DNA from: an uncultured Bacilli bacterium
GTDB taxonomy: Bacteria; Bacillota_I; Bacilli_A; RF39; UBA660
Assembly (NCBI GenBank): GCA_944327425.1
Contig: CALVHJ010000060.1
Location: 1 to 8,425 of the forward strand
Length of the DNA stretch: 8,425 bases
Reading direction: 5' to 3'
Within the stretch, counting starts at the first letter, position 1. Each line of letters opens with the position of its first letter. The translations under genes were made by a program, and so were the position numbers. The notes under the pieces were generated by a model. The model worked only from the letters and a program-made list of their open reading frames with translations. It made no database searches and was not told where the DNA came from. Positions 1 to 7,687 of the stretch are shown here, piece after piece.

Positions 1-37
1 AATACTGGGATTAGTTGCCGTATATTTATTAATATAA
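1..37 (+). CDS. 3' end of an unidentified upstream gene (hydrophobic C-terminus)
   Basis: Read from position 2, one frame gives ILGLVAVYLLI followed by TAA at 35-37. The other two frames give a stop at once or an unlikely basic tail. The hydrophobic end suggests the last part of a membrane segment. The stop overlaps the ribosome binding site of holB, as expected for the preceding gene of the same operon. Eleven codons are too few to name a family, and chance is not excluded. Confidence 0.3.
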   Translation, partial: ILGLVAVYLLI

Positions 38-42
38 GGATG
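36..42 (+). promoter_or_regulatory. Ribosome binding site that selects the TTG start of holB
   Basis: AAGGA (36-40), within AAGGATG, lies 9 bases before the TTG at 50. No ATG or GTG is available nearby: the ATG at 40-42 runs into TAG after one codon. The Shine-Dalgarno match is therefore the main argument for a TTG start. Confidence 0.5.
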
Positions 43-49
43 TGGTAGT

Positions 50-913
50 TTGTTTTTAAATAATAATTTATTAGAGATTTATCATAAATATCATGAGGGA
101 AGATTAGCTCATGCTTATTTGCTTGAAACAAACAATATTCCTAAACTAATAGATGATTTAAAAGAGTTGATTAAAGCTATAAATTGTCCTTTAGATTATC
201 AAGATAATTGTCGAAAATGTAACCTTTGTAATTTAATTACCAAAAATAACTTACCAAGTCTAATTATAATCGAACCTGATGGGACAAGCATCAAAAAAAC
301 GCAAATAGAATCCTTAAAAATTTCTTTTGAAACTAAACCTATATATAGTAAATATAACACTTATATTATTAAAAATGCCGAAAAATTAAATGGAAGTAGT
401 GCTAATGCAATGCTTAAATTTGTTGAAGAACCAACGGATGGGATAATAGGCTTTTTTATTACTGATAATAAAGATGTGATTATTCCCACTATAAAAAGTC
501 GTTGCCAATCTTTAGTAATAATGTATGAAAGTGATAATTTATTAGATAAATTAAATATAACAGAGGAAGAATTAACTAATTATTTAATTATTATTAAAGA
601 ATATTTAACCAAAATAGATAACAATGAATTATTTAGCAATAAAGAACTTATCTTAAGTAAACTATCCGAAAGAAAAGAAATAGAAACAATGTTTAAAATT
701 ATTTTTGAAATATATTATAATTATTTTCTTAAAGGTTTAAACAAAAATTATAATATTGAACTGTTGAGTAATTATCAAATGAATGTTAATAACCAAAAAA
801 TTATCCAAAAATTAAATATTATATCTAAATTTTTACAAGATTTGCGTTATAATGTTAATATAGAATTATTATTAGATAAATTTGTTATAGAAATGAGGTC
901 AAATTATGGATAG
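50..913 (+). CDS. holB: DNA polymerase III subunit delta prime (clamp loader)
   Basis: This is a 287-residue subunit of the clamp loader, which places the sliding clamp on primed DNA. Visible family features are the N-terminal AHAYLLE segment (20-26), a zinc-finger cysteine set C46, C54, C57, C60, the block NAMLKFVEEP (119-128), and the SRC motif (150-152) that acts in trans on a neighbouring ATPase subunit. The usual P-loop GxxGxGK is absent: the equivalent region reads LETNNIPKL. The subunit should therefore not bind ATP productively, as is known for delta prime. The C-terminal part (about 165-287) is a weakly conserved helical collar domain. The start is TTG with a Shine-Dalgarno match upstream. 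The last 8 bases overlap the next gene, indicating translational coupling. The neighbour ricT also follows holB in Bacillus, which supports the call. Confidence 0.92.
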   Translation: MFLNNNLLEIYHKYHEGRLAHAYLLETNNIPKLIDDLKELIKAINCPLDYQDNCRKCNLCNLITKNNLPSLIIIEPDGTSIKKTQIESLKISFETKPIYSKYNTYIIKNAEKLNGSSANAMLKFVEEPTDGIIGFFITDNKDVIIPTIKSRCQSLVIMYESDNLLDKLNITEEELTNYLIIIKEYLTKIDNNELFSNKELILSKLSERKEIETMFKIIFEIYYNYFLKGLNKNYNIELLSNYQMNVNNQKIIQKLNIISKFLQDLRYNVNIELLLDKFVIEMRSNYG

Positions 914-1706
914 ATATTATATATACGGAGTAAATTTTAAAGATAACGGAAAAATCTATAATTTTAAAAGTAAAATTCGTTGTCCAATTAATGTAACAGT
1001 AATAACCGAAACTGAAAAAGGTTTGCAATTTGGTAAAGTAGTAAGCTATATAGGTAATGAAAATACTAAAAATATCGATGAATTAAAAGATATTATTAGA
1101 ATTTCCACCAAAAAAGATTATGAAGAATATTTAAAAAACTTAAAAGATGCTGACCAAGCCTTAAAACAATGCCGATTATTGGTAAAAGAACTAGGCCTAG
1201 ACATGAAGATGATTAATGCTAGCTTTACTTTTGATCGCAAACAATTAATTTTTAACTTTCTAGCAGATGAACGCATTGATTTTAGAGAACTAGCCAAACG
1301 CCTAGCTGCTATTTACCGAACTCGTATTGAACTTCGTCAAATAGGAGCCAGAGATAAAGCTAGGGAAGTAGGTGGAATGGGAATTTGTGGTGAAAAAATT
1401 TGTTGTGCTAACTTTTTAAATCACATTGATTCTGTATCAATGAATATGGCCAAAAATCAAGGTCTAGCTTTGAATCCCTCAAAAATAAATGGTTTATGTG
1501 GAAGACTATTATGTTGCTTAACTTATGAAGATGAAGAATATCTAAAATGTAGTGAAGGACTACCTAGTATAGGCGAAACCGTAAAAACCGAAAAAGGTGA
1601 AGGAGAAGTAATAAATGTTGATATCCTAAATCGTACGTATAAAGTTTTAGTAAATAATGAAAAAGTAGAAATAAATGCCGGTGATAAAGATGGAAGTGAA
1701 AAATGA
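906..1706 (+). CDS. ricT: PSP1-domain protein RicT/YaaT (RNase Y specificity complex)
   Basis: This 266-residue protein belongs to the PSP1/YaaT family. In Bacillus subtilis, RicT joins RicA and RicF in the cytoplasmic Y-complex, which carries iron-sulfur clusters and directs RNase Y processing of operon transcripts. The PSP1 hallmark ETEKGLQFGKVV is at 35-46. The core RTRIELRQIGARDKAREVGG spans 138-157. Conserved cysteines are C161, C166, C167 and C198, C203, C204 in the motifs GICGEKICC and LCGRLLCCLTYE. A small beta-rich tail follows (SIGETVKTEKGEGEV). The start ATG lies inside the end of holB and has GAGGT at 895-899, 6 bases upstream. The gene sits directly after holB, as in Bacillus, but yabA, the replication regulator that normally follows, is missing. 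RicA and RicF are not in the window, so the complex is inferred from the family. Confidence 0.92.
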   Translation: MDRYYIYGVNFKDNGKIYNFKSKIRCPINVTVITETEKGLQFGKVVSYIGNENTKNIDELKDIIRISTKKDYEEYLKNLKDADQALKQCRLLVKELGLDMKMINASFTFDRKQLIFNFLADERIDFRELAKRLAAIYRTRIELRQIGARDKAREVGGMGICGEKICCANFLNHIDSVSMNMAKNQGLALNPSKINGLCGRLLCCLTYEDEEYLKCSEGLPSIGETVKTEKGEGEVINVDILNRTYKVLVNNEKVEINAGDKDGSEK

Positions 1707-2400
1707 TTTATATGATTATGGTCTAAAAATATATCAAGATAGTAAACTTTTTAAGTTTTCTCTGGATTCTTTATTACTCGCTGAATTTGTGGATATCAAA
1801 AAAAGTGATCGAAAATTATTAGATATATGTAGTGGGAATGCCCCACTACCTTTAATCATTGGTAAAAATTATGATATAGAAATAACCGGGGTAGAAATCC
1901 AAAAGAAGATTTATGATTTAGCCATTAAAAGCATCAAAGAAAATAATTTAACCAACATTAAAATGCTAAACATAAATGCCAAGGACTTAAAAAATTATTT
2001 CCCGGGAAATAATTTTGATATTATAACTTGTAATCCCCCATTCTTCAAAGTGAGTTCATCTTCTCTAATTAACGAAAATTCCGAAAAAGCCATTGCTAGA
2101 CATGAACTAACGATAACTTTAAAAGAAATATTTGATATTGTGAGTTTTTTATTAAAAGAAAACGGAACTTTTTATTTAGTTCATCGTCCCGAACGTTTAG
2201 AAGAAATAATGGATCTAGCAAGAAATTTAAAACTACATGTCAAAGAAATGATCTTTGTTTACTCGAAACTAGAAAATAATGCTATAATGGTATTGATAAA
2301 AATGAAGAAAAACGCTCAGCTTGGTGTTAAGATAAAATCAGTTGTAATTGATAAAAACACCAAAACATATCAAAATATATTTAAGGAGGGACAAACATGA
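1690..2400 (+). CDS. trmN6: tRNA1(Val) (adenine(37)-N6)-methyltransferase family protein (YabB/TrmN6)
   Basis: This SAM-dependent methyltransferase of 236 residues is expected to methylate N6 of adenine 37 in a tRNA anticodon loop. The N-terminal family signature is FKFSLDSLLLAEF. The SAM-binding motif I is DICSGNAP (45-52). The acidic loop is GVEIQ. The catalytic motif is NPPF (115-118), typical of N6-adenine methyltransferases. It overlaps the end of ricT. A start at ATG 1690 (MEVKND) fits the family N-terminus better than the upstream ATG at 1675 (MPVIKM), but neither has a strong Shine-Dalgarno, so the start is the weak part of the call. The stop overlaps the pth start as ATGA. A 26-bp palindrome matching the Noc site lies within the coding sequence. 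Substrate specificity is taken from the family and not seen directly. Confidence 0.86.
   Translation: MEVKNDLYDYGLKIYQDSKLFKFSLDSLLLAEFVDIKKSDRKLLDICSGNAPLPLIIGKNYDIEITGVEIQKKIYDLAIKSIKENNLTNIKMLNINAKDLKNYFPGNNFDIITCNPPFFKVSSSSLINENSEKAIARHELTITLKEIFDIVSFLLKENGTFYLVHRPERLEEIMDLARNLKLHVKEMIFVYSKLENNAIMVLIKMKKNAQLGVKIKSVVIDKNTKTYQNIFKEGQT
1991..2016. promoter_or_regulatory. Candidate Noc (nucleoid occlusion) binding site, copy 1
   Basis: The centre (1997-2010) is ATTTCCCGGGAAAT, identical to the published Noc-binding consensus of Bacillus subtilis. The perfect palindrome extends to 26 bp. It lies within trmN6 and encodes NYFPGNN. Noc is a ParB paralogue that spreads from such sites and blocks FtsZ assembly over the nucleoid. 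Function here depends on a Noc gene elsewhere in the genome. Confidence 0.65.
2383..2390 (+). promoter_or_regulatory. Strong ribosome binding site of pth
   Basis: AAGGAGGG lies 6 bases before the ATG at 2397, inside the end of trmN6. It is the best Shine-Dalgarno match in the operon. It implies that pth is initiated independently and efficiently as well as coupled through the ATGA overlap. Confidence 0.8.
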
Positions 2401-2951
2401 AATTAATAGTAGGTCTAGGAAATCCTGGTAAATCTTATGAAAATACTCGTCATAATATCGGCTTCATGGTATTAGATCATTTTGCAAATATTAATAACTG
2501 GAAATCAAAGTGGAATGCCTTATATGCAGAAACAATGGTAAATAATGAAAAAGTATTGTTAGTAAAACCAGAGACTTATATGAATTTATCAGGAAATGCT
2601 TTAATAGAATTTGTGAATTTTTATAAAATAAATTTAGAGGATATCCTAGTAATTCAAGATGACTTAGACTTAGCATTTGGTACTTACAAGTTAAAAATAA
2701 ACAGTAGTGCTGGAGGTCATAATGGCATTAAATCAATAATTGAAAGACTAGGAAGCAACAGCTTTGCTCGACTAAAAGTGGGAATATCCAATAATAAAGA
2801 AATGGATACCAAAGATTATGTACTAGGCAAATTCACGAAAGAACAATTAGAAACATTTGAAAAACTATCCCCTACTTTTAATGAAATTATAACTTCTTTT
2901 ATTACCGACGGAATTGATAAAACAATGAATAAATACAATAGAAAGAGTTAG
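2397..2951 (+). CDS. pth: Peptidyl-tRNA hydrolase
   Basis: This 184-residue bacterial Pth cleaves peptidyl-tRNA dropped from ribosomes and so recycles tRNA in the cytoplasm. Family motifs are intact: VGLGNPG (5-11) with the binding residue N9, TRHNIGF (17-23) with catalytic H19, KPETYMNLSG (57-66) with M62 and N63, QDDLDLAFG (87-95) with D88 at the catalytic aspartate position, and SSAGGHNGIKSI with H108 and N109. Length is normal for the family. Its first base overlaps the trmN6 stop and only 3 bases separate its stop from mfd. Pth directly before mfd is also close to the Bacillus arrangement, where the two are separated by the small gene fin; fin is absent here. Confidence 0.97.
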   Translation: MKLIVGLGNPGKSYENTRHNIGFMVLDHFANINNWKSKWNALYAETMVNNEKVLLVKPETYMNLSGNALIEFVNFYKINLEDILVIQDDLDLAFGTYKLKINSSAGGHNGIKSIIERLGSNSFARLKVGISNNKEMDTKDYVLGKFTKEQLETFEKLSPTFNEIITSFITDGIDKTMNKYNRKS

Positions 2952-2954
2952 AAT

Positions 2955-5900
2955 ATGGACTTTTTAGACAAATATTTTAAATATGATAATAATTTAACAA
3001 TAACTGGGTTAACACATGAGTTAGCCTATCTTTACGTGGCTGCAGCTTTTAAAGAAAAAAAGAAAAACATCATTGTCCTCCTAAGTACTTTGTATGAAGC
3101 AAATACGTTTTTCTCAGGCATTAGTAACTATGAAAAAAATACTTATCTTTTTCCTATGGATGACTTTATAACAAGTGAGGCTTTAGCAATTTCTCCTGAA
3201 CTTAAAACGACTAGAATAGACACATTAGAAGCAATTAAAAACAAAAAAGGCATCATTGTAACGAATTTAATGGGTTATTTAAAATTTTTGACCGATCAAA
3301 CCGTTCAAGAGAAAATGAATATTGTCCTAAAAAAGGGAGATGAAATTAACAGAGAAAAACTTATAGAAATATTAGATAAATTAGATTATAAAAGAGATAC
3401 CATTGTAACAACAACCGGTGAATATGCCGTAAGAGGTTTTGTCTTAGATATTTTTGTAACTCTAGAGAATCATCCTATTCGAATCGAGTTTTTTGGTAAT
3501 ACAATAGAATCTATCCGTTACTTTGATGAATCTACGCAAATGTCTATCAAAGAAATAAATGAAATAAAATTAGTAACTAATGGCGAAATTAAAACCGAAA
3601 AAAAATCTAGTTTATTAGACTATGCTAAGGACTCTTTAGTTATCACGATTGATGAGACAAGAATAAAAGCAAACTATGAAAAACTAGAAGAAGAAATGTT
3701 TGAATATAGAGTAGCTAAAGATCTACCTAAAGATACTAGATTTATGTTTGCTCTAGATAAAATTAATCCTAAAGAAAATATTTATATTAACTTTATTGAT
3801 AATTACTCGAAAGGAGCCAACACTTTAAATTTAACAACTAAAGAAATACCAAACTTTCATTCAAACTTTGATAAATTAAAAGAACAAACCGAAATATGGC
3901 ATCGTGGTGGATATAAGATCATATTTTATTTAAGTAAAGAATCCCAAATTAAAATAATCAAGGAGCTAATCACTGTCCCAATTACCATTGAGAATGCTTA
4001 CCTTTCTCAAGGTTTTATTGTGGATAAAACAGTCGTAATAAGTGAAAACGATATAGAAAAAGTGAGTATTGAAAGAGTAAAATATCGTAATTCCTACAAA
4101 ATTGGTAGCAAAATCAAAGACTTAAACTCTCTAAACAAAGGAGATTATGTTGTTCATATGGCTCACGGTATAGGTATTTATAATGGGATTAAAACATTAA
4201 CCAAAAGAGGCCTAGCCAAAGACTACATCGAAATTCTTTATGCTGATAATGATAAAGTATATGTTCCTGTGGAAAAAATGAATACCATTCTAAAATATAC
4301 AAGTAAAGATGGATTTAAACCGAAAATAAACAAACTAAATTCAACAAGTTGGGCTAAAACTAAACGAGCAGTCGAAAAGAAAATTAAAGATATTTCCGAG
4401 GAGTTATTAAAACTTTATGCTGAAAGAAAAGCCTTAAAAGGGGATACATATAAAACTTATGATATGGAAACTGATTTTGCCAGTTCTTTCGAATATATTC
4501 CAACTAAAGATCAAGATAAAGCAATTAAAGAAATAGATCATGATTTAAAAGATCAAGTTCCAATGGATAGATTATTATGTGGTGATGTTGGTTTCGGTAA
4601 GACCGAAGTAGCATTCCGAGCCATGTTTAAAACTGTTTTAAATAACCATCAAGTGCTATACTTGTGTCCAACCACGATTCTCTCTAAACAACAATATAAC
4701 AATGCTCTAGAACGGTTTAAAGATTATCCCCTAGAAATAGCCTTATTAAATCGATTTACAACCCCAAAAGAAACCAAAAGAATAATAGAAGGACTAGCTA
4801 GTGGTACCATTGATATTGTCTTTGGAACCCATCGGCTTTTAAGTGATGATATTAAAGTTAAAAAATTAGGGTTACTAGTTGTCGATGAAGAACAACGTTT
4901 TGGTGTAACCCATAAAGAAAAGATTAAAAAATTTAAAACTGATGTCAATGTTTTAACTTTATCTGCCACACCAATTCCTAGAACCATGAAAATGGCTATG
5001 TCCGGCCTAAGAGATTTATCGATCATCGACACCCCACCAGTAAATAGGTACCCAATTCAAACTTATGTCTTAGAAGAAAATGATTTAATCATAAAGGATG
5101 CTATTTACAAAGAATTAGCTCGTAAAGGTCAAATATTTATACTCTATAATAACATAGATAAACTAGATAGTATCGTTTCTCACATAAAATCATTAGTTCC
5201 CGAAGCAAGAATAATTAGTGCTCATGGAAGAATGAATAAAATCGAACTAGAAGACGTTATGCAAGACTTTATTGACTTTAAATATGATATTTTAGTATGT
5301 ACAACTATTATTGAAACCGGAATTGATATACCTAATACGAACACTTTAATTATTTATAATGCCGATCGATTTGGACTTTCTCAACTATACCAAATTAGAG
5401 GAAGAGTAGGTCGTTCTAATAAAATTGCCTATGCTTATCTTCTTTATGATAAGAGTAAAATGTTAAATGACATTGCTATTAAAAGACTAGATGCCATCAA
5501 AGAATTTACGGAACTAGGAAGTGGCTATCGTATAGCCATGCGAGATTTAGCTATTAGAGGAGCCGGTGACATACTAGGAAGTGAACAAGCAGGCTTTGTT
5601 GATTCTGTAGGAATTAATTTATATATGCAAATGATTGAAGAAGAAATGAAAAGATTAAAAGGTGAAGAAATTCCTTCTGAAGATGAAAAACAAGCATTAG
5701 TAGATGTAAGTACTCACATTTCTGATGAATATACAACTGATGATGAGATAAAAATTGAAATTCATCAAATGATTAATGAAGTAGATTCTATGGAAAGTCT
5801 AAAAAAAGTAAAAGAAGAATTAGAAGATCGATTTGGTAAAGTAGATGAAACAATGATTATCTACATGTATGAAGAATGGTTTGAAAAATTAGCAAGATCA

Positions 5901-6173
5901 TTAAATATAACAAAAGTAACTCAAACAGAAAGGTTTGTAGAAATAGAACTTCCAGAAGAATTATCAAGTAATATTAAAGCTGATAAACTTTTCTTAGAAA
6001 GTTATAATATTAATCCTAACTTAAAGTTTGCCTACCAAAACCATCGAATAAAAATAACTCTCATGCTAAAACCAAATGATAAACATTTCTTATATACTTT
6101 TGTACCAGTCCTAGAACTAATCAAAGAAGATTATTTCCCGGGAAATAATTCCAACGAAAAAAGCACCAATTGA
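2955..6173 (+). CDS. mfd: Transcription-repair coupling factor Mfd
   Basis: This 1072-residue DNA translocase removes RNA polymerase stalled at lesions and recruits UvrA for nucleotide excision repair. Domains in order are an N-terminal UvrB-like module (about 1-330), a CarD-like RNA-polymerase-interaction domain with KGDYVVHMAHGIGIYNG (from about 395), a RecG-like translocase, and a C-terminal regulatory domain (about 930-1040). Translocase motifs are Walker A GDVGFGKT (543-550), the DEEQ box (644-647), SATPIPRTMKM (from 670), TTIIETGIDIPNT, and QIRGRVGR (813-820). All are intact. The start ATG has a modest GAAAGAG upstream, overlapping the end of pth. The last codons overlap the terminator hairpin, and a Noc-type palindrome lies close to the 3' end. 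It is the last gene of the operon. Confidence 0.97.
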   Translation: MDFLDKYFKYDNNLTITGLTHELAYLYVAAAFKEKKKNIIVLLSTLYEANTFFSGISNYEKNTYLFPMDDFITSEALAISPELKTTRIDTLEAIKNKKGIIVTNLMGYLKFLTDQTVQEKMNIVLKKGDEINREKLIEILDKLDYKRDTIVTTTGEYAVRGFVLDIFVTLENHPIRIEFFGNTIESIRYFDESTQMSIKEINEIKLVTNGEIKTEKKSSLLDYAKDSLVITIDETRIKANYEKLEEEMFEYRVAKDLPKDTRFMFALDKINPKENIYINFIDNYSKGANTLNLTTKEIPNFHSNFDKLKEQTEIWHRGGYKIIFYLSKESQIKIIKELITVPITIENAYLSQGFIVDKTVVISENDIEKVSIERVKYRNSYKIGSKIKDLNSLNKGDYVVHMAHGIGIYNGIKTLTKRGLAKDYIEILYADNDKVYVPVEKMNTILKYTSKDGFKPKINKLNSTSWAKTKRAVEKKIKDISEELLKLYAERKALKGDTYKTYDMETDFASSFEYIPTKDQDKAIKEIDHDLKDQVPMDRLLCGDVGFGKTEVAFRAMFKTVLNNHQVLYLCPTTILSKQQYNNALERFKDYPLEIALLNRFTTPKETKRIIEGLASGTIDIVFGTHRLLSDDIKVKKLGLLVVDEEQRFGVTHKEKIKKFKTDVNVLTLSATPIPRTMKMAMSGLRDLSIIDTPPVNRYPIQTYVLEENDLIIKDAIYKELARKGQIFILYNNIDKLDSIVSHIKSLVPEARIISAHGRMNKIELEDVMQDFIDFKYDILVCTTIIETGIDIPNTNTLIIYNADRFGLSQLYQIRGRVGRSNKIAYAYLLYDKSKMLNDIAIKRLDAIKEFTELGSGYRIAMRDLAIRGAGDILGSEQAGFVDSVGINLYMQMIEEEMKRLKGEEIPSEDEKQALVDVSTHISDEYTTDDEIKIEIHQMINEVDSMESLKKVKEELEDRFGKVDETMIIYMYEEWFEKLARSLNITKVTQTERFVEIELPEELSSNIKADKLFLESYNINPNLKFAYQNHRIKITLMLKPNDKHFLYTFVPVLELIKEDYFPGNNSNEKSTN
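6130..6149. promoter_or_regulatory. Candidate Noc (nucleoid occlusion) binding site, copy 2
   Basis: ATTTCCCGGGAAAT at 6133-6146 is the same consensus as copy 1, inside a perfect 20-bp palindrome. It lies in the last codons of mfd, in the non-conserved tail (YFPGNNSNE), where protein constraint is weak. Two perfect copies about 4.1 kb apart are hard to explain by chance. Confidence 0.65.
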
Positions 6174-6183
6174 TGCTTTTTTT
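6157..6183. terminator. Bidirectional intrinsic terminator between mfd and the convergent surface gene
   Basis: AAAAAAGCA (6157-6165) pairs with TGCTTTTTT (6174-6182) around an 8-base loop. A T-run follows on the + strand and the matching A-run serves the - strand. The hairpin includes the mfd stop codon and lies 6 bases from the end of the convergent gene, so it can stop transcription from both sides. The stem is AT-rich, with only GC pairs in its apical part. Confidence 0.75.
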
Positions 6184-6188
6184 CATGC

Positions 6189-7505
6189 CTAATTATAAAC
6201 AACCGTGTAAGGATCTGTACTTGTTCCTGTTCCAGTAAATGTAGTATCAGCTTTTAGATTGATGACAGGTCTAACACCAACATGTACATATCCAAGAACA
6301 AAACCTCCATATGAGTTATGTATAAGATATACATTTGCATATCCAGATTGGTAAGAGTATGGTGTCATAGTCCAATAATCCCTATTTACTCCATTATACA
6401 AATAATATCCACCATTTCCTATAGGTCCATCACTGCCACTACCTGCCATGACAGCTTCGTCTGCTGTAATTAGTCCTATTGGATAGGTTAAAGATTTATT
6501 TCCTTTACTACTTGATGATAGTGTATATAAATCTAATTTATTACTACACTTTAATGTTGGTGTTTTAGAATCACTATCCAATCTTTCATGTGCTGCATAA
6601 TATATTGTGCTACCACTTGATGACCATGTATATCCACTAGCCACCTCTCTATCTCCACAAAATCCAGTTTCTGTACTAATATAATTTGCATAACTGGCTA
6701 AATTGGTACTATACCACGTATCGATCGTTCCTTTTATTGAACTACTTGTTGTATTTCCATGTTGTTGATTTTCTGTATACATATATCCGACATATTCACT
6801 ACGTACATAACTCGCATTAAATACTTGTTCTGAATTTATCACAGTATCATCACTAGTTCTATCTGTTGTCGAACCATTATAAATTAGTCTTATACTTCCA
6901 TCCCCGTTGATTCGAATTATCTGCCAGTAAAACCCAGCAAAATATGCCCAATTATTGTCTACATCACCTCTAAAATAATAGGTTGTACCATCATCATCTA
7001 CATTTTCATAAATTCCATTTGTTTCTTCGCACATTGTTATAGTACCACAATCAGCTTGAGCCATTTTATTAAAATCTGGTGTATCTAAGTTAACTTCAAT
7101 ATTTCCTAACGCTGTATTTACTGTTTTAGTTGTTGCAGTTTCAAAATACAAATAACACTTTGTTCCTCTAGTTGTAAATGGTGTTACCGATAATGCTTGA
7201 GCTGTTTGATCCCAAGAAAGTGTTACATTAGCGTCTTCGCCATTTGCTGTACAATAACTAGTATCAAGTAATTTATAATTACCTTCTGGCATTGTATTAG
7301 TACTTTCGCCATCTACTACTATTGCTACTACATTTAAATCTGGTCTTACATAATTAACTTCACTATTTACTATTGGTACACTAGCAGTACTTCTATATCT
7401 AGCACTACTAAAATTAAGTATTACCGCACTAATTACTAATACTACACAACCACCAATAATAATATTTCTTTTCAAATTATTTTGCTTTAATACTTCAAAA
7501 TTCAT
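6189..7505 (-). CDS. Membrane-anchored extracellular protein with a DUF6273-like C-terminal region
   Basis: Function is unknown. The 438-residue protein has a short cytoplasmic, basic N-terminus (KQNNLKR), one membrane segment or uncleaved signal anchor (about 14-32), then the sequence ARYRSTASVPIVNSEVNY and a large Ser/Thr/Tyr/Asn-rich exterior. Six cysteines lie outside the membrane in pairs (TSYC/TKCY, ADC/TMC, GFC/LKC), suggesting disulfides. WQIIRINGDGSIRLIY is at 194-209, and the C-terminal pattern WTMTP (378-382) to VRPVINL (411-417) resembles DUF6273-type or C-type-lectin-like surface domains; this is from memory and tentative. There is no LPXTG motif and no second membrane segment. 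ATG 7505 is preferred because TAGGAG (7514-7519 on the opposite strand) lies 8 bases upstream. A longer start at 7523 would put that site inside the gene. It has its own regulated promoter and shares a terminator with mfd. Confidence 0.8.
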   Translation of the reverse strand: MNFEVLKQNNLKRNIIIGGCVVLVISAVILNFSSARYRSTASVPIVNSEVNYVRPDLNVVAIVVDGESTNTMPEGNYKLLDTSYCTANGEDANVTLSWDQTAQALSVTPFTTRGTKCYLYFETATTKTVNTALGNIEVNLDTPDFNKMAQADCGTITMCEETNGIYENVDDDGTTYYFRGDVDNNWAYFAGFYWQIIRINGDGSIRLIYNGSTTDRTSDDTVINSEQVFNASYVRSEYVGYMYTENQQHGNTTSSSIKGTIDTWYSTNLASYANYISTETGFCGDREVASGYTWSSSGSTIYYAAHERLDSDSKTPTLKCSNKLDLYTLSSSSKGNKSLTYPIGLITADEAVMAGSGSDGPIGNGGYYLYNGVNRDYWTMTPYSYQSGYANVYLIHNSYGGFVLGYVHVGVRPVINLKADTTFTGTGTSTDPYTVVYN

Positions 7506-7573
7506 AATTTCAACTCCTACCATAAGCTCTACTTCATGTATTTATCCAACCAAAAACAGATATACTATATAAT

Positions 7574-7586
7574 GTATTATCAATAC
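7574..7586. promoter_or_regulatory. Operator 1: palindrome GTATT-N3-AATAC
   Basis: GTATTATCAATAC is a perfect inverted repeat (5-bp arms, 3-bp spacer). It lies about 8-20 bases downstream of the predicted start of the surface-gene transcript. Its arms are identical to those of operator 2, 46 bp away centre to centre. The adjacent XRE-type regulator is the obvious candidate to bind it; that link is inferred. Confidence 0.65.
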
Positions 7587-7600
7587 GCTAGTATAAATAA

Positions 7601-7629
7601 AATATAGCAAATTTAAAACGTATTGTCAA
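7601..7629 (-). promoter_or_regulatory. Strong sigma-A-type promoter of the surface-protein gene
   Basis: On the - strand, TTGACA (7629-7624) is a perfect -35 box. A 17-bp spacer separates it from TATATT (7606-7601), which is preceded by TGC as an extended -10. The predicted start is near 7594, giving a leader of about 90 bases. The -35 box lies entirely inside operator 2, so a bound repressor would block polymerase. Confidence 0.75.
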
Positions 7630-7633
7630 TACG
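7619..7633. promoter_or_regulatory. Operator 2: palindrome CGTATT-N3-AATACG over the -35 box
   Basis: This perfect inverted repeat has 6-bp arms and shares the GTATT-N3-AATAC core with operator 1. It contains the -35 hexamer of the surface gene and lies just upstream of the promoter of the XRE gene. One protein bound here could influence both directions. Confidence 0.7.
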
Positions 7634-7635
7634 CG

Positions 7636-7668
7636 TTTACAAATAATAAAAAATAATTTTGATATAAT
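7636..7668 (+). promoter_or_regulatory. Promoter of the XRE-type regulator gene
   Basis: TGATATAAT (7660-7668) is an extended -10 with a perfect TATAAT. The nearest -35-like box, TTTACA (7636-7641), is 21 bp away, too far for an ideal promoter, so recognition probably depends on the extended -10. The predicted start near 7675 leaves a leader of only about 13 bases containing the ribosome binding site AGAGGTG. Confidence 0.55.
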
Positions 7669-7687
7669 GCATTGAGAGGTGTAGCTT

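Noticed and set aside
2491..2676. Open frame antisense to pth
   Set aside because: It lies wholly inside a confidently identified gene and has no coding features of its own.
4724..5032. Open frame antisense to the mfd helicase motifs
   Set aside because: It is a shadow of the conserved translocase coding sequence, with no recognisable protein features.
6189..6500. Variable repeat of a diversity-generating retroelement in the lectin-like C-terminus
   Set aside because: No reverse transcriptase and no near-identical template repeat are in the window. The similarity to lectin-fold targets is only general.
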